Shown piece by piece: positions 9,441 to 21,667 of a DNA stretch of 64,000 bases. The position numbers and the translations under genes were made by a program. Source of the stretch: Phaeosaccion multiseriatum (lineage: Eukaryota > Ochrophyta, other classes); the NCBI GenBank assembly GCA_965112735.1, contig OZ218950.1:5766001-5830000 (forward strand), in the 5' to 3' direction. The notes under the pieces are model-generated. The model had not been told where the DNA came from and ran no database searches. It was given only the letters and a program-made list of their open reading frames with translations. Every line of letters starts with the position of its first letter. Position 1 is the stretch's first letter.

Positions 9441-10750
9441 AATTAATGTCTTATGTAGTGTGTAGTGTGGGTGGTGGTGTGGATGTAAGGACTGAGGGAC
9501 CTGGATGGACGCAGTCGATCGCGAGGGCAGCATGGGAGAGGAAGAGGAGAAGAATGGTTGGGGTCAGGAAACAGGAAAAAGCAGCTCGGGGGGCGGGGGA
9601 AGAAGAACCAAAGCCTGGGGTGAGCGGCAGGCAGGCAGGCCGGCGCCATCCGAAACAGAGCACCCGGACCTCACTCCATCCCACACGATGGGCGAGCACC
9701 ACATCCTGCACTTAGCCACCACTAAGCCCTCGAAAAGGTGTCCGGGCACGGCCTTCCCTTCCCGACCAGCCCCCTCTCCCAATGTGCTTTTGCCTTCCAG
9801 ATCCTGTAATGGTCCTCAGAGCCGGCCCAAGTTAACGCCGCTGACTTCCCTACCCCCCACAGTGTCTTTCATTTTCGTACGAAGGTCATCCCTCCCGCGC
9901 CGCGGCCTCCGCAGACAAAAGGAGGGGGGAAAGAGCGGCTAAAGCAGCAAGGGGTGGGGGGAGCGCCCAGTAGCGCCAGTAGCAGCAGCAAGAAGCCCCG
10001 CAGATGCAGGAGCAGTACTCGAACACAATCCAGCGCCATCCTTACGTATAGTACCGGCCCGTCGATCGCTGTGCTTAGGCCTACCCGTCCCCTCCCTCCC
10101 GAAGCCCTCACCTTCCCTACAAATGTAATATTTCAAACCCTGAGAGTGTTTCGTTTATCGGCCACGAAACAAGCACCGCATAGCCCCTTTCAGAGCGTGC
10201 GCTGCTCCCCCCCACCCCCACCCTCTTCTTTCTTACTAAAGTGCACACAAGTCTCCCAAGCCCCCCCTCTTCAAGCGCCGCCGTTCCCGAATGTTTCGGC
10301 CCACATCCAAAGCCACTCTCATACAAAAACCCGCCGCGCCAGGACCGCGTGGATGGTGCCCTCGCTGCGTACATGGGTAAATAACTCCCTGCCTCACCTT
10401 GGTGCGTGTTGTTGCTGCGAGAGCTGAAGTTAAAGAGGGAACCCACGGTGGACAGTGGGAGTCCCGGGGTGGAGGGGACGCTGCCATAAGCTGCCTTCCT
10501 GTGTTTTGTTTTTGTCATGCTGAGTCAAGTCTTTGTTTTTGTTTGTTGTTCTCTCTCGGTCTCTTCTCTCTGTCTCTTCCTCTCTCTCTCTGTGTATCTC
10601 CATGTCAAATTGAGTCAAGATTTTGGGCCTTGGTCGAGAGAGGCAGGCAGGAGGGGAAGAGAGAGTCCTTCCGTGTGCGTGCAGAGAGAGAGATTGATTT
10701 GTGATCGAGAGGGCAGGCAGGAGGGGAAGACCCCTCCCCCTTGAGAGAAG
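9441..10750. other. Divergent intergenic region between SKP1 and the DUF1295 gene
   Basis: About 1.3 kb separates two start codons pointing away from each other, so promoters of both genes must lie here. AATTAATG-type sequence abuts the SKP1 ATG. A 20-bp phrase, AGGCAGGCAGGAGGGGAAGA, occurs twice (about 10641 and 10711), with an intervening GAGA run. Open frames in this interval are short and resemble nothing known. Confidence 0.5.
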
Positions 10751-11643
10751 ATGCTCGTATCAGCGGCAAAGAAAGCGGGGGGGGGCTTGCTGCGGCCCTT
10801 GGCCACTCAGCTAGGCTTGAAAGCCTCGACAACTGCCCCCGCTCTTCTCTTCTCGGCTGGGTGTTTTGGCGCGGTGAATGTGGTGGGTTTCGGCGTGACA
10901 GGTTCGTCGTGTTGCCGAGCTCTGCTGCTCGATATATGGGGCTTTGCTGCTCCTCGGTGCCGAGTTCTCCTGCCCGAAGCTGTGCCATCGCGTTGTCTGG
11001 TCTTTTCCCTCTGAACTCTACTGCTCCTCTCTCCCTCCTACCACCCCCAGCCATTTGCAAGACGCATAAAATCACGGACCTGACCGGTACAGGCAAGTCC
11101 AAGGGAAGGCCGGAAGATCTCTGCGTGGTGAGCATGATTTCGAGAGGTAAACCTGTGGAGTCTCGTGTCGCTTGTTCTGTGCCGATTCCCTCTCAGGTGC
11201 CTTCGCCCTGTCTGCGGCTGCGAACATGTATCGAAATTTCGGAAGTGTATTGGGAATCGGAGGAGCGGGTAGCAAGCTGGCCCCCATTCCAATGAGAGTT
11301 CGCCTGCTCAATACGGCCGTGGGGCTGTGGAGCGCTAGGCTGGCAGGCTACCTCTTCGCCAGAATCCTCATCACGGGAGAGGATGAGCGCCTGGGGCGCT
11401 TCTTCCCGGAGAAGGTACACGAACGGGAGAGGAAGGGAGGGAATCAAGAGGCGTGGTCGTCCTGATAGGTGCTGCTGAGTGCCCACCCTTGACAAACGGG
11501 GGTGTTGATCGCCGCGGTGAAGGTCTCGACTGCTGTCGAAGCTCCGCCTCATCCCCTCCTTCCCTCCTTCCGTCTCTCTCTCTCTCTCTCTGTCTGTCTG
11601 TTTGTCTCTCTCTTTTTTTCTCCTCCCTCCTTCCCTCCTTCCT

Positions 11644-11678
<35 letters not shown>

Positions 11679-13811
11679 GTCTGTCTCTCTATCTCTCTCT
11701 CTCTCTTTTTCTCTTCCCTCCTTCCCTGCCTCTGGTTCATGGACAGGACGAGGGCTGGCTGGACAGCGACAAGAGCAACTTTCCGGTCAATCTGGCGGGC
11801 TTCTGGACCATCCAGGCCATGTGGGGATGGGTAGTGTCTCTGGTGAGCGTGGCCCTCGACTCTCTTTCTCTCTCTCTCTCTCTCTGTCATCGGAGGAACG
11901 ACTGCTCCTGCTCCTCATCTCTTCTGTTCAACGAACTTAGTGCGTTCCTCCCTCTTCTTGGTGTCAGGACCAAAGTTTTGTTTCTTGTGTTTTGTCCTTT
12001 TTGTGCATCACCTCCAATCCAATCCCCGCTTCTCGATCTAATTGAAGTGATTCCTATTAAGTCAACAAAATGTCCCCGCTTCTCACCCCGTTCCCGAACA
12101 GCCGATTGCGCTGGCCACTTTCAACGCGAAGCGATACCCTGTGCCTCCCATCGGCCTATTTGGAAAGTGAGTAGTGCCAAGCAAGCACTTCAAGTGATAC
12201 AATAAGTGAAGTCAAGAGTTTGAAGGGCGGCGGCTATGCTCCTGATGCGAAATTGAAGCCACGGAAGGGCTTGCTGGATAGCCAGAGAATGAATGCCCCA
12301 GAATTCTCGTTGGGGATGTGTGCGTACCCATAGCGTCATTCGACGTGTGGTGTGAGGGGCGTAGCTCGGTAGGCCGCTCTGTGGGCCTACATACAGAGGC
12401 GCAGCGGAGCCTTTGTCCAACACAGCTCAGTGCTTTCGATTGATTTGACTTGTAGGCTTGCTTGCTGCAGTCGATATAAGCGCTCGTTGTTCGACGTGCT
12501 TGTCTGCTGTGATCGGAGTCTTTTGTCAGCAAGGACTTGCTGAGCTGAAGCAAACGCCCCTCCCTCCCTGTCCTTTTGTCTCTTGTTGGTGCAGGGCGGC
12601 GTTTGCTTGCTTCGGACTGGGCCTGCTGATCGAAGGCGTGGCGGACTACCAAAAGTTTGTGTTCAAGCAAGATAAGACCAACAAGGACAAGTGGATTCAG
12701 AGCGGCTTGTGGGGTCTCTCCAGGCATCCCAACTGTGAGTGTGTGGGATGGAGTGGGTGTGAGTGGGTGTGAGTGGTTGTGAGTGGGTGGTGTGCAGACT
12801 CTCTCAGGGAATGCGCCTCTCGCTCTGCGTGGGTGTGGGTGTGAGTGTGGTCGTGATATGTTGAGGAGAGGCGCGGCGGGCCAACAGAAACGGGGATACA
12901 CCCCCCTTCCCTGCTTGGAAGGCGAAGACAACCCTCTTTTACTGACCATGAGAACAGAGGCGAAGCGAAGCGGTTGAGTCTGAGAGAAGACCCTCCAGAG
13001 GCAGAGCTCTGAGACCTTCACCCTACTTGTACACCCTAACACTAATCTGCATGTCGCCCTCCTTTTGCCACCTCTCTCTCGGCCAATCCTACTTGCTGCG
13101 TTTGTTATGTGTGTGCATGCCTTTCCGCCCAAGCAGACTTCGGAGAGATTTTGATGTGGATGTCTCTGTTCGCCGGCGCTGTGCCTCTTTTGCGAGGCCC
13201 CACCCAGCTCGCCCTGGGGGCGTTGTCTCCGGCCTTCATCACCGGGTAGGTCAGAGGGGAGGGCTTGTCGCGGCGGTGTGTGTGTGTGCGTGCGTGCGTA
13301 CGTGCGTGTGTGTGCGGGTGTGGGGGGCAGGGGCCGGTGCCGCTTGGAAATAGATTGAGGGGATCACAGGGATGAGGTGCGGTCGAGGCGAGATGAGTTG
13401 TGCTTGCCTCCCCTTCTTGCCTTCTGCTGTCTTATGCATGTGGCACCGCGGCACAGCGGCACTGCGATAGACAGACAGCTGTCCGCTGCAACAGGGGGAT
13501 GGCTTTCCAGGAACGAAGGAAGAAGTACTCAACCTTCCTTACTGGCGACCGACCGTCGCCTGCCTTGCTGCACCACTCGCCCCCTCAACAAGCCTCCTCC
13601 CCCTCCCCCTCTCCCCTCTTCCTGGGTGGAATATGTCCATTGAACCACCAACTGACCAACTTGCAGCCTCATCATGTTTGTGAGCGGCGTGCCCCTCCTG
13701 GAGGAAAAGTCGGACGCCAAGTACGGCGAGGAGGAGAGCTACAAGGCCTATAAGGAGGAGGTACCGCTCCTTGTGCCCAGCCCGCTCAAGGCCCTCAAAG
13801 CTCTGCTGTAA
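10751..13811 (+). CDS. DUF1295 / steroid 5-alpha-reductase-like membrane protein, 8 exons
   Basis: Exons are 10751-10901, 11051-11092, 11197-11414, 11747-11842, 12102-12166, 12595-12734, 13137-13245 and 13667-13811, with all phases closing to give 321 residues. Family hallmarks are HKITDLTGTGAFALSA near residue 55, an aromatic multi-pass membrane core (GFWTIQAMWGWVVSLPIALA), the near-invariant GLWGLSRHPNYFGEILMWMS and a C-terminal GVPLLEEKSDAKYGEEESYK. In this family R-H-P-N-Y-F-G-E is the signature shared with steroid reductases and isoprenylcysteine methyltransferases, where it forms the cofactor end. The substrate is unknown. Intron 2 is GC-AG (AG|GCAAGT at 11093). Intron 1 uses the weak donor GTTCGT. 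Introns are rich in CT repeats. Confidence 0.92.
11571..11740. repeat. CT-rich microsatellite in intron 3 of the DUF1295 gene
   Basis: Long CTCTCT and CTGTCTGT runs with CCTCCTTC spacers extend toward the splice acceptor at 11746 on the coding strand. Confidence 0.8.
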
Positions 13812-14286
13812 CTGTAAGGGACTGTAACTGTAAGGGAGGTCATCAAGGCTCAGCTCTGCTGAGCTGTGCTGTGCTGTAGATAAGCGAGGAAGCGCCAGCA
13901 GGCCAGCGTGGGCGCAGGGAAGAACGCGTCGTGGACAGGAAGCCTTGGCTGTATGTATGAAGTGAGGGAAAGAAAGGAGCGCGTGAATCAGGCCAAATCG
14001 CCCACATTCTCGATAGCGGATAGCGGATCGGCTGGCGCCAGCGATAGCGAATAGCGCGCCGGCTGGCGCCGGCGATAGCGGATAGTGCGTCAGGGGTCGA
14101 CGTGAAGCATGTATAATTTCAAAGAAGAAACGGGCAGCAGCATATGGGCGAGGTGAACACGTAGAGTGTCAATGAACTGAAACTGAAACTGGATTCCCTC
14201 CTTGGTAGCCGCCCATCTTCCCTCTTTTCTCCCATCTCTCTGCCCTCTCTCCTCTTAGCTTTAACTCCCCCCCCCCCCAATCAATC
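13812..14286. other. Intergenic region between DUF1295 and NDPK genes
   Basis: The region holds short repeats of ACTGTAAGGG after the stop codon, the 31-bp structured tandem described separately, and a C homopolymer just before the NDPK start. No coding region is seen. Confidence 0.5.
14011..14089. repeat. 31-bp tandem repeat (2.5 copies) with internal palindrome
   Basis: Units at 14011-14041, 14042-14072 and a partial one at 14073-14089 begin CGATAGCGGATAGCG, and the two full units contain GGCTGGCGCC with flanking GC that is nearly self-complementary. It lies about 200 bp upstream of the NDPK start. Confidence 0.75.
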
Positions 14287-16153
14287 ATGGAGCGCACTTA
14301 CATTATGATCAAGCCCGATGGTAAGAGGAGGATGTGCTGTACTCCTCTCTCTCCCTTTTCTCTTCACTAACCCCCCTTTTTCCACACTGCCACCGCGCTT
14401 CAGGGGTCCAGCGAGGGCTCGTGGGGCAGATCATCACTCGTTTCGAACAGAAGGGCTTCAAGGTATGCAGTCTGTACCGCAGTAGAGAAATGGGGAAGAG
14501 AGAGGTACCGTATCTACCTGTACACCTACACCTAGAGCAAACCCTTCCCGCTCCCCCCCCTCTCTCCCTCCTGGGTTACAATAATGAACCCTCTTACTCA
14601 CGAAGCTCGTGGCGATGAAGCTGGCCACCCCCTCTAAGGAGCATTTGGAGGAGCACTACGCTGATCTGTCCAGCAAGGGCTTCTTCGCAGGACTCATCTC
14701 GTACATGGTATGTCTTCGTTGAGGTGTTACGGACTTGGGTACTTCGGGGGAGGTAGACGGACGGACGCGAGGGGGGGGGGGCTAAGAGGGGTATTTGGAA
14801 TGCGTTATACTCCTCTGCCGCTGTGTCGTGCTGCACTCTTGCGCACTCCTAACCGCCTTGCTACCTCGCCTCGCCGTTCCTCCTTCCGTATGGCCCCCTT
14901 TTCTCCTCTTCCTCTTCCTCTTCCTCTTCCTCCTCCTCTTCCTCTTCCTCTTCCTCTTCCTCTTCCTCCTCCTCCTCCTCTTCCTCCCCCCCCCTGCCCC
15001 CTCCCACCTCTATCTCCTTACGTCTCTCTCAGTCGTCCGGCCCCGTGTGCTGCATGGTGTGGGAAGGCATGAACGCTGTCGTGTCGGGACGCAAGATGGT
15101 GAGTTCTCGACTTGTGGAGCTTAGAAGTACTTATCACCTAAGGTCCAGTCCATGTCAGCGCACACAGACTGGAGCGGATGCAGTCTTGGCGCTCCCCACC
15201 CTCTCTCTGTCTTTCGCGAGCAAAAGTTGGCCTCCTTGTTCCTCTCTTCGCTACCCCTCTCCAGAGCCAGTGGTGGTAGTTGGTTGGGACGTTTTTTAAA
15301 AATTAAAACACAGATAATGGTGGCTTCGTTCACCATCGTAGAAATCCGACTGAGAAAGAAGTAGAGGCACGATTTTGTCAGCTGCTTGGCTACAATACAA
15401 CAAACCACCCCCCTCCCTCCTGCTGCAGTTGCTGACACGTACGCCTCGTCCCCGCTCAATCTTGCTCCCCCACCTCCCTCCCCATCAGTTGGGAGCCACC
15501 AAGCCCCTTGACTCTGAGCCGGGAACGATCCGCGGAGACTTCTGCATAGACGTTGGTGCGTGCCCGTGATTCCGTGGTGTGTAGTACTGTTTGATGTGTG
15601 CAGGCAGGGTTCCTCCAAGTGGCTTCTTGAGAGTGTGTGGGCTGTGGGGTTGTGCGGCTGTGGGTGAGGCGAGTTGAGATGACTTGACCGGCGTGCCAGA
15701 CAGTCAGTGCAAAGCATCGGATACGGTGGTCGTCTATGCAAAGCGTGAGCCTGCCTCTTCCATCGCCCTGCACCTCGGTTCTCCGTCCCTCCCTCCACCT
15801 GGAGGCCTTGTATACACGTACGCATGGGGTTTTGCCTGGCCTCTCCTCACTCGCTCTACTCTTTTTTACTTGCTCTTGGACGCTCAGGGAGGAACCTCTG
15901 CCATGGGTCGGACTCGGTGGATAGTGCCAAGCATGGTAAGAGAGCGAGGGGGGGGGGGGCGCTTGACATGTGAGTCAGTCACCCACATCTTCCCCTAGCT
16001 ATGACCTAATCTTGTGGGCATCGCCATATTTTCCTCCATCGCTTGTTGCGCTGCCCCTCGCTTGTGCTTAATGCAGAGATCGCCCTGTGGTTCCCCGAGG
16101 GCGTGGCCGAGTACACCTCCGCTGTGGCCTCCCAGATTTACGAGAACCCCTAG
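14287..16153 (+). CDS. NDK: Nucleoside diphosphate kinase, 7 exons
   Basis: NDPK transfers gamma-phosphate from ATP to other nucleoside diphosphates through a phosphohistidine. Exons are 14287-14320, 14404-14462, 14606-14707, 15033-15098, 15489-15555, 15888-15935 and 16077-16153, giving exactly 150 residues, the standard length. The protein opens [20 protein letters not shown], has [27 protein letters not shown], then the active-site phrase [20 protein letters not shown] with the catalytic His, and ends in ASQIYENP. No targeting extension is present, so a cytosolic enzyme is expected. Confidence 0.98.
14895..15000. repeat. CTTCCT microsatellite in NDPK intron 3
   Basis: An almost pure run of CTTCCT/CTCCTC precedes the exon-4 acceptor at 15032. 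Confidence 0.8.
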
Positions 16154-16944
16154 GTGTAGATGATATGTTAATGAGGAAAAGTGAAAAGTATCTTTCTCCA
16201 TCCCCCATTTTTCATCCCCCCTTCTCGCAGTCGTTGTGCTCCATCCAAACTGGGCACCCATTGACAGGCCTCGCTCCTCCACATTCAGTCGTCGCCCACT
16301 CTCTCTCCATCCTCCCTCTCCTCAACTTCCCGGGTTCCATTCCCACAATAGTCGTCTCGACTTTGTATATCGATATATCGATATGTTGAAGGATTTTTTC
16401 TTCCCCAGATGCTCATAGTTTGTAAAGCACAAGCCGCTGTGAGGAGAGGGAGGAGCGTCGTGCTTGGAAGGTACGTGGGCACAGAATGCATGGGCAGGAA
16501 GGGGGTTGTGGTGGGGCGGCAAAGTGCTCTTTTCGTTTTGATATCTTGACCTCCCTCCTCACCTCTCCTTTGCTGCACTGCTACTGCTACCTGCCCTTGT
16601 TGGCCCGGATCGCTCCCGCTCGCACCCATCTACCCATTTCATGAGATCCTGTCTTGTCAGCGTGGCTCACAATGCCTGGTGTTGTCCCTTTACGTCGCTT
16701 TTCTATCTCCACACTCCTTCAAGTGCGGTCTCGCCGCTTGTTTTCCTAGCTCAAGTGATGGAACACCCTTTTTACTGAAGCAGCACCCCAGGACCCTTCC
16801 CCTCCGTGACCTACCATCCCACCCCCCCTCCTCTTCGCGTTTGACCCTGCTGCTGCTCCTGCTGCGAAAATGTTCTGAACCGAAAATGCCGAGCACAGGT
16901 AGCATCCAGAGAAAACAAAGCAAAGCGCGGGAGTGGCTAGTACC
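16154..16944. other. Intergenic, NDPK 3' side and GIGYF-like 5' side
   Basis: A palindromic TATATCGATATATCGATATG lies at about 16366-16385. No ORF resembles a known protein. The 5' untranslated region of the downstream gene must lie in the last part. Confidence 0.5.
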
Positions 16945-19900
16945 ATGTCTGAAGGGGCAGAGAGACGCCTTGGGCCCACCTGGGGGAAGGGAGGAGGATC
17001 CTTCAAGCCGCCGAAGCGATCTGTCGCGGAGGAGATGGAAGCGGCAGCAAAGGCAAAGGCTGGCGGTGGAGGAGGAGGAGCCGCCTGGGGCGATGGCGGA
17101 GGCGGGCCCCTTGGCCTCATGGGTACCGGCGGTAGCAGCAACAGCAGCGGCAATTCTAATAACAACGGCCACCACTACACGAATAGTTCGGGCGGGAACG
17201 GAAATGGGAGCCACAAGGGGGGAGGGGGGAATGGCGGCGCCGGCGTTACCTCGCATTCCAACAGCAGCGGGAGCGGCAGGAGTCACTCCAATGCGCTGAG
17301 TAGTCTGCTCGACTCCAACTCGGCCTCCGATTCCATGGGGGGGCTCAGTTTAGAGGTCAGTGCCTGTGGAAGGTCCCCTTTCGCTCCCCGGGCTTTCTTT
17401 CCCCCAGTGCGAGTGTACTTGCTAGGGCAGCCCTTGCTTCACCCTCGTGTGCGTTTTGTACTTCCCTTGCCTCCCGCCCCGTCCCATCCCGCTCTTCAAT
17501 GGATCTATCCCACCAGTTGGAGCCTCTCTGTTTTAGTCCCCCTCGCACTGGGGCGCCCTTGTGGCTGTCCCTGTGGGCCCTTTCTTGTCCTCCAAGTCGG
17601 AGTACGCATATGTTTTAACGGAGATGCTTTACTTTACGGAAAAGAGGCTGCTCTACCAACGCACTTGTTGTTGCATATTGTCCATGTGTGTTGTGTGTGG
17701 TTGTTGCTTTGCTTCGCTTTGCTTCTCCTCATCGCTGTGTGTACAGAGTCACCGCTCTCGAAACATGCTCACTCAACCAATGTTTTAGGTATCTCTCCTC
17801 ACCTCACGGCTCGACCGCCGCTGTGCCCCTGCCCCTCGCCGCTTGATTGCTTGCCTGTGCCTTTGCCTGTGTGTGCGAGTAGCGGCTGGCGTCGGGTAGC
17901 CGCGTGTCCGGCCTCCCGTCTGCGGGGCGCTTGGGGGGAAGGTCCATTTCAGAGTCATCCCCCGGCAAGTACGGCGGTGGGGGGCCTCTCTCGCACGAGT
18001 CGGGAGGGGACAGGGGCTTCTCCACCACCAGCGGTGGCAGCGGCATGAGCGGCAAGCACAACCACCACCACCACAACCACCACGGGGCCCACAACAGTAG
18101 TAGTAGTAGCAGTAGCGCCGGCCTAGGCAGTGGCCACTACCAGCAGCAGCGTCAGCACCAGCACCAGCACCAGCACCATGTGGTGCGTTTCCGTAAAGAC
18201 GAGCTCATGGCGCTGCGGTCCGGCAACACCGCTCTGCCGAAGGACATGGAGGCGTTGCTGCTGAGTCAGGTAGGAGAGGGCGGTACAGGTGGGGGGTGCG
18301 TGAGTCAGTGCTTGTAGTGCATGTTTGTATGTATGTGTGTGTATGCGTGTATGTTTGTCTGTATGTATGTATGTCTGTGTGTGTATGTATGTATGTATGT
18401 ATGCGTGTATGTATGTCTGTATGTCTGCATGTATGTATGTATATATGTATGTATGCATGTTGTGAGTGTCGGCCTTGAGACCGGCCTGCTTCACCTGCCT
18501 GGCCTGCCCAGTCCCCTCCCTCTCTGCTCACTGTTCTCACCTCACCTCACCCCGAAGTCCAACAACAATTTATGTGTTTCCACGAGTCTCCCTCTCTACA
18601 CAGTGCTAACACCCCGCCTTCCCTTCCCCTCTCCTCTCTCTCTGCGCACGCGCAACTCGAAATGTATATGTGTATACGTGTGTGTATATTTGTTTGTGTG
18701 TATGTGTATATATATATATATATACGTGTGTGTATATTTGTTTGTGTGTGTGTGTGTCGTCGGTCTGCGTTGCGTCACACCCGTCACACCCGTCACACAG
18801 CCCTTGATCGCCCAAGAGCTTGCCGGTCAGCCCGCCACCCTCACCCCACTGTCGGCCGAAGACGTGCAGCGCATCTGGAGCCTCGCAGGGGGGGACCTCA
18901 GACCCGCAGCACAGCAGGACGGGCAGAGCGGCATGGGGAGGAGTATGCTCGGAGCCAGGGGACGAGGAAAGAGAGCTCCGTAAGTTGGTGATGTGGTGAG
19001 AGTGGGGTGGGGGAGAGGTGGGGCGGGGGGGGGGGGGGGAAGGCAACAGACGGTTGAATGGCAGTGGGTGGTTGTCGGGAAGGGACGTGTCTTTTTTTAG
19101 AAAACAAGGAAAAGAGAAGGAAGGCAGGAGAAGGAAAAAGAAAGAGAACAAGTTTGGGCTTCCGTCCGCCCCTCTCTGCCTCTCACAGTCCGGCCACCTT
19201 GTCCTCCTCGCCCTCCCTGCCCCCCACACAACAACCTTCACATACACCCCCCTCACAATGCACAGATGGTGGGGCTCCGACAGAGACGACGGAGGCATGG
19301 GAGGAGACGGGCCCTCTGGTGGTGGCCGGATAGGCTTTGGGAGCTCTCGGGGCGACGGGATGGGAGGAGGAGGAGGAGGAGGGAGGGACGGCAGAGGGAG
19401 CTCATCCCAGGGGCAGTCCAGCGATAGCCTGTGGGACGATGTGCCCATGCCCAGCGGCGACGGCGGCCTCGGGGGTGGGGTGCTGGGGCAGGATGGCATG
19501 TTTGGGGCTGGAATGGGTGGGGGGGGTATGGGTGGCGCAGGCATGGACCTCGAAGTTCTTGCGGCCAACGCCGACAAGTTCAGGGCGGAGATGACCGAGA
19601 TAGCCCGGAAGGAGGGCATGGTCAAGCAGGTTAGTGGCGGTGGACAGGTGGATGGATGAGTGTGCGGGGTAAGAGGCTGGTTTGCGTTGTTGCTTGCTGG
19701 TTTGTACCTGCCTGCCGGTCTACACGGGTTCTTTGAGGTTCGTATGGGTGTGCTGGACAGGGAAAGAATGGATGGGTGGGTGGGGTGGAACCCTGTGGGA
19801 GGCATGTCAGATGGTAGACGTAAAGGTGTTTGTTTCCACACTCCACAACCTGATCATGATCACGTATACATGTGCATGTCATATCATGTGCTCGTGTTGT

Positions 19901-20420
19901 TTGTTGCTCTGTGGCAGAGAGAGGAGGAGGAGCAAGCCGCTCGCCAGGCGCGTATCGACAACCTTGACCGCGTAAAGGCGGAGAGGGAGGAGAAGGCCCG
20001 GCGGGAGAAGGAGGAGCACGAGCAGCAACAGCAGCAGCAGCAGCAACAGCAGGTTTGATACTCCCCCCTCCCCCCTACAACTCTGATCTGACCTCTATTC
20101 TGACGTCGGAATGAATGCCCTGTTTCACTTCCATCTCAAGCAATACCCCCCCCCGCCCCCCCCCGCGCGCGCCTTCATGGGCCCGCTTGGCCCTTTCAGC
20201 TCCCTCCCTGCCAAATTGATTGTTCGGCGTAGAGTGTGTCTGAAGCAGGGGCTTAGTCTGTACTGTACCTGCTCCGACCTCCATCTCCTCCCGCCCGCCT
20301 CCCTTGTGTGTAGGCTCCGACGTCGAGCTGGGATGAGCGCTCGAAGGACAGCACGACAACCGACCAGCAGCGCGACCACATCCTGTCTTCGCTGGGACTG
20401 TTGCAGCCCTCGACCCAACC

Positions 20421-20470
<50 letters not shown>

Positions 20471-20703
20471 GAGAGCAGCAACTGCAGTGGCAGCAACAGC
20501 AGCAAATGTACGACCAGCAGCAGCGGCAACACCTGCAGCAGCAGCAACAGCAACAGCAGCAGCAAATGCAGCAAATGCAGGCACAGCAGCAGAAGGACGC
20601 CGAGGCGCTGGCATCGCAGCAGCAGCAGCAGCGTCAGATGCAGCAGTTGCAGCTGCGGGAGCGCCAGCAGCACGAGCAGCAGCAGCAACAACTTCGCCAG
20701 CAT

Positions 20704-20742
<39 letters not shown>

Positions 20743-21632
20743 ATGCAGGCCCCTGCAGGCGCCGCTCAGCAGCTGCAGCCGAGCGCTCCGTGGTTCTACA
20801 TGGACCCCAACGGGGCCATTCAAGGGCCCTTCGAAGGTGCGATGGACGAACGCATCGATTCGAGGAGGGGACTTGGCCTGGACGCGCGCACGTGTGTGTG
20901 TGTTCGTGTGTATATGCGTGTGTGTGTGTGTGTGTGTTTGTGTACATGCTGCATGTCAGGCACAGCACCGCTGCTCTTGCCTCCCCCATCTGGGGGCCTC
21001 TACTGGCCTCTGCTTGTGTTGCTCCTGTCTGTGGTCTTCTGTGTGAGTGGCACAGTGACGTGCAAACTCAACTCACCTTCACTCCCTCTGCGCATGCCAT
21101 ATGCTCGTGTGTTTCGTGTATGTTTCGTGTTTCAGGCTCCGGTATGCGGTCGTGGCTCGAGGCTGGCTACTTCAGCACCGACCTACCCATCCGGCAGGGG
21201 ACGAGTGGAGACTTTACCCGGCTGGGGGTGCTTTTTCCCAACCAAAACATTGCGTTCCTTCCGCAGCAACCGTCGGCCGCTGATCATGAGCGACAGCAGG
21301 AGCTGCAGAGGCAGCAGCAGATACAGCAGCTGCAGCAGAAGGAGCAGGAGGAGCGGGCGAGGAGAGAGCAGGCCGCGTTGCTAGAACAACAGCAGAGGCA
21401 GCAACAGGAGATGCTGTTGATGCAGAGTGAGCAGCAGAAGAGGGAGGAGGAGGCAGCGAGAGTACGTCTGGAGCAGCAGCAGGAGGAGGCCAGACTGCAC
21501 GAACAATTGCAAGAGCAGCAGGTGCGGGGCAGATTGGCTGTGTGACACAGAGAGAAAAAGAGAGAGGCTTGCAGAACGCAGAACCAACGGACCGAGAGGG
21601 GGTTTAGGGGCGAATAGCTTGGGTGACTCTCG

Positions 21633-21667
<35 letters not shown>

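Noticed and set aside
9954-10427. Plus-strand open frame of 157 codons between SKP1 and DUF1295
   Set aside because: Biased composition, no recognisable motif, no supporting splice sites; it probably lies in promoter or leader DNA.
18296-18983. Cys/Tyr/Val-rich open frames across GIGYF-like intron 2
   Set aside because: Translation of TGTATG microsatellite; the true exon 3 begins at 18801 in another frame.
20075-20989. A 300-codon minus-strand frame rich in Ala
   Set aside because: It is the complement of CAG repeats in the GIGYF-like exon 6, which has the GYF domain on the plus strand.
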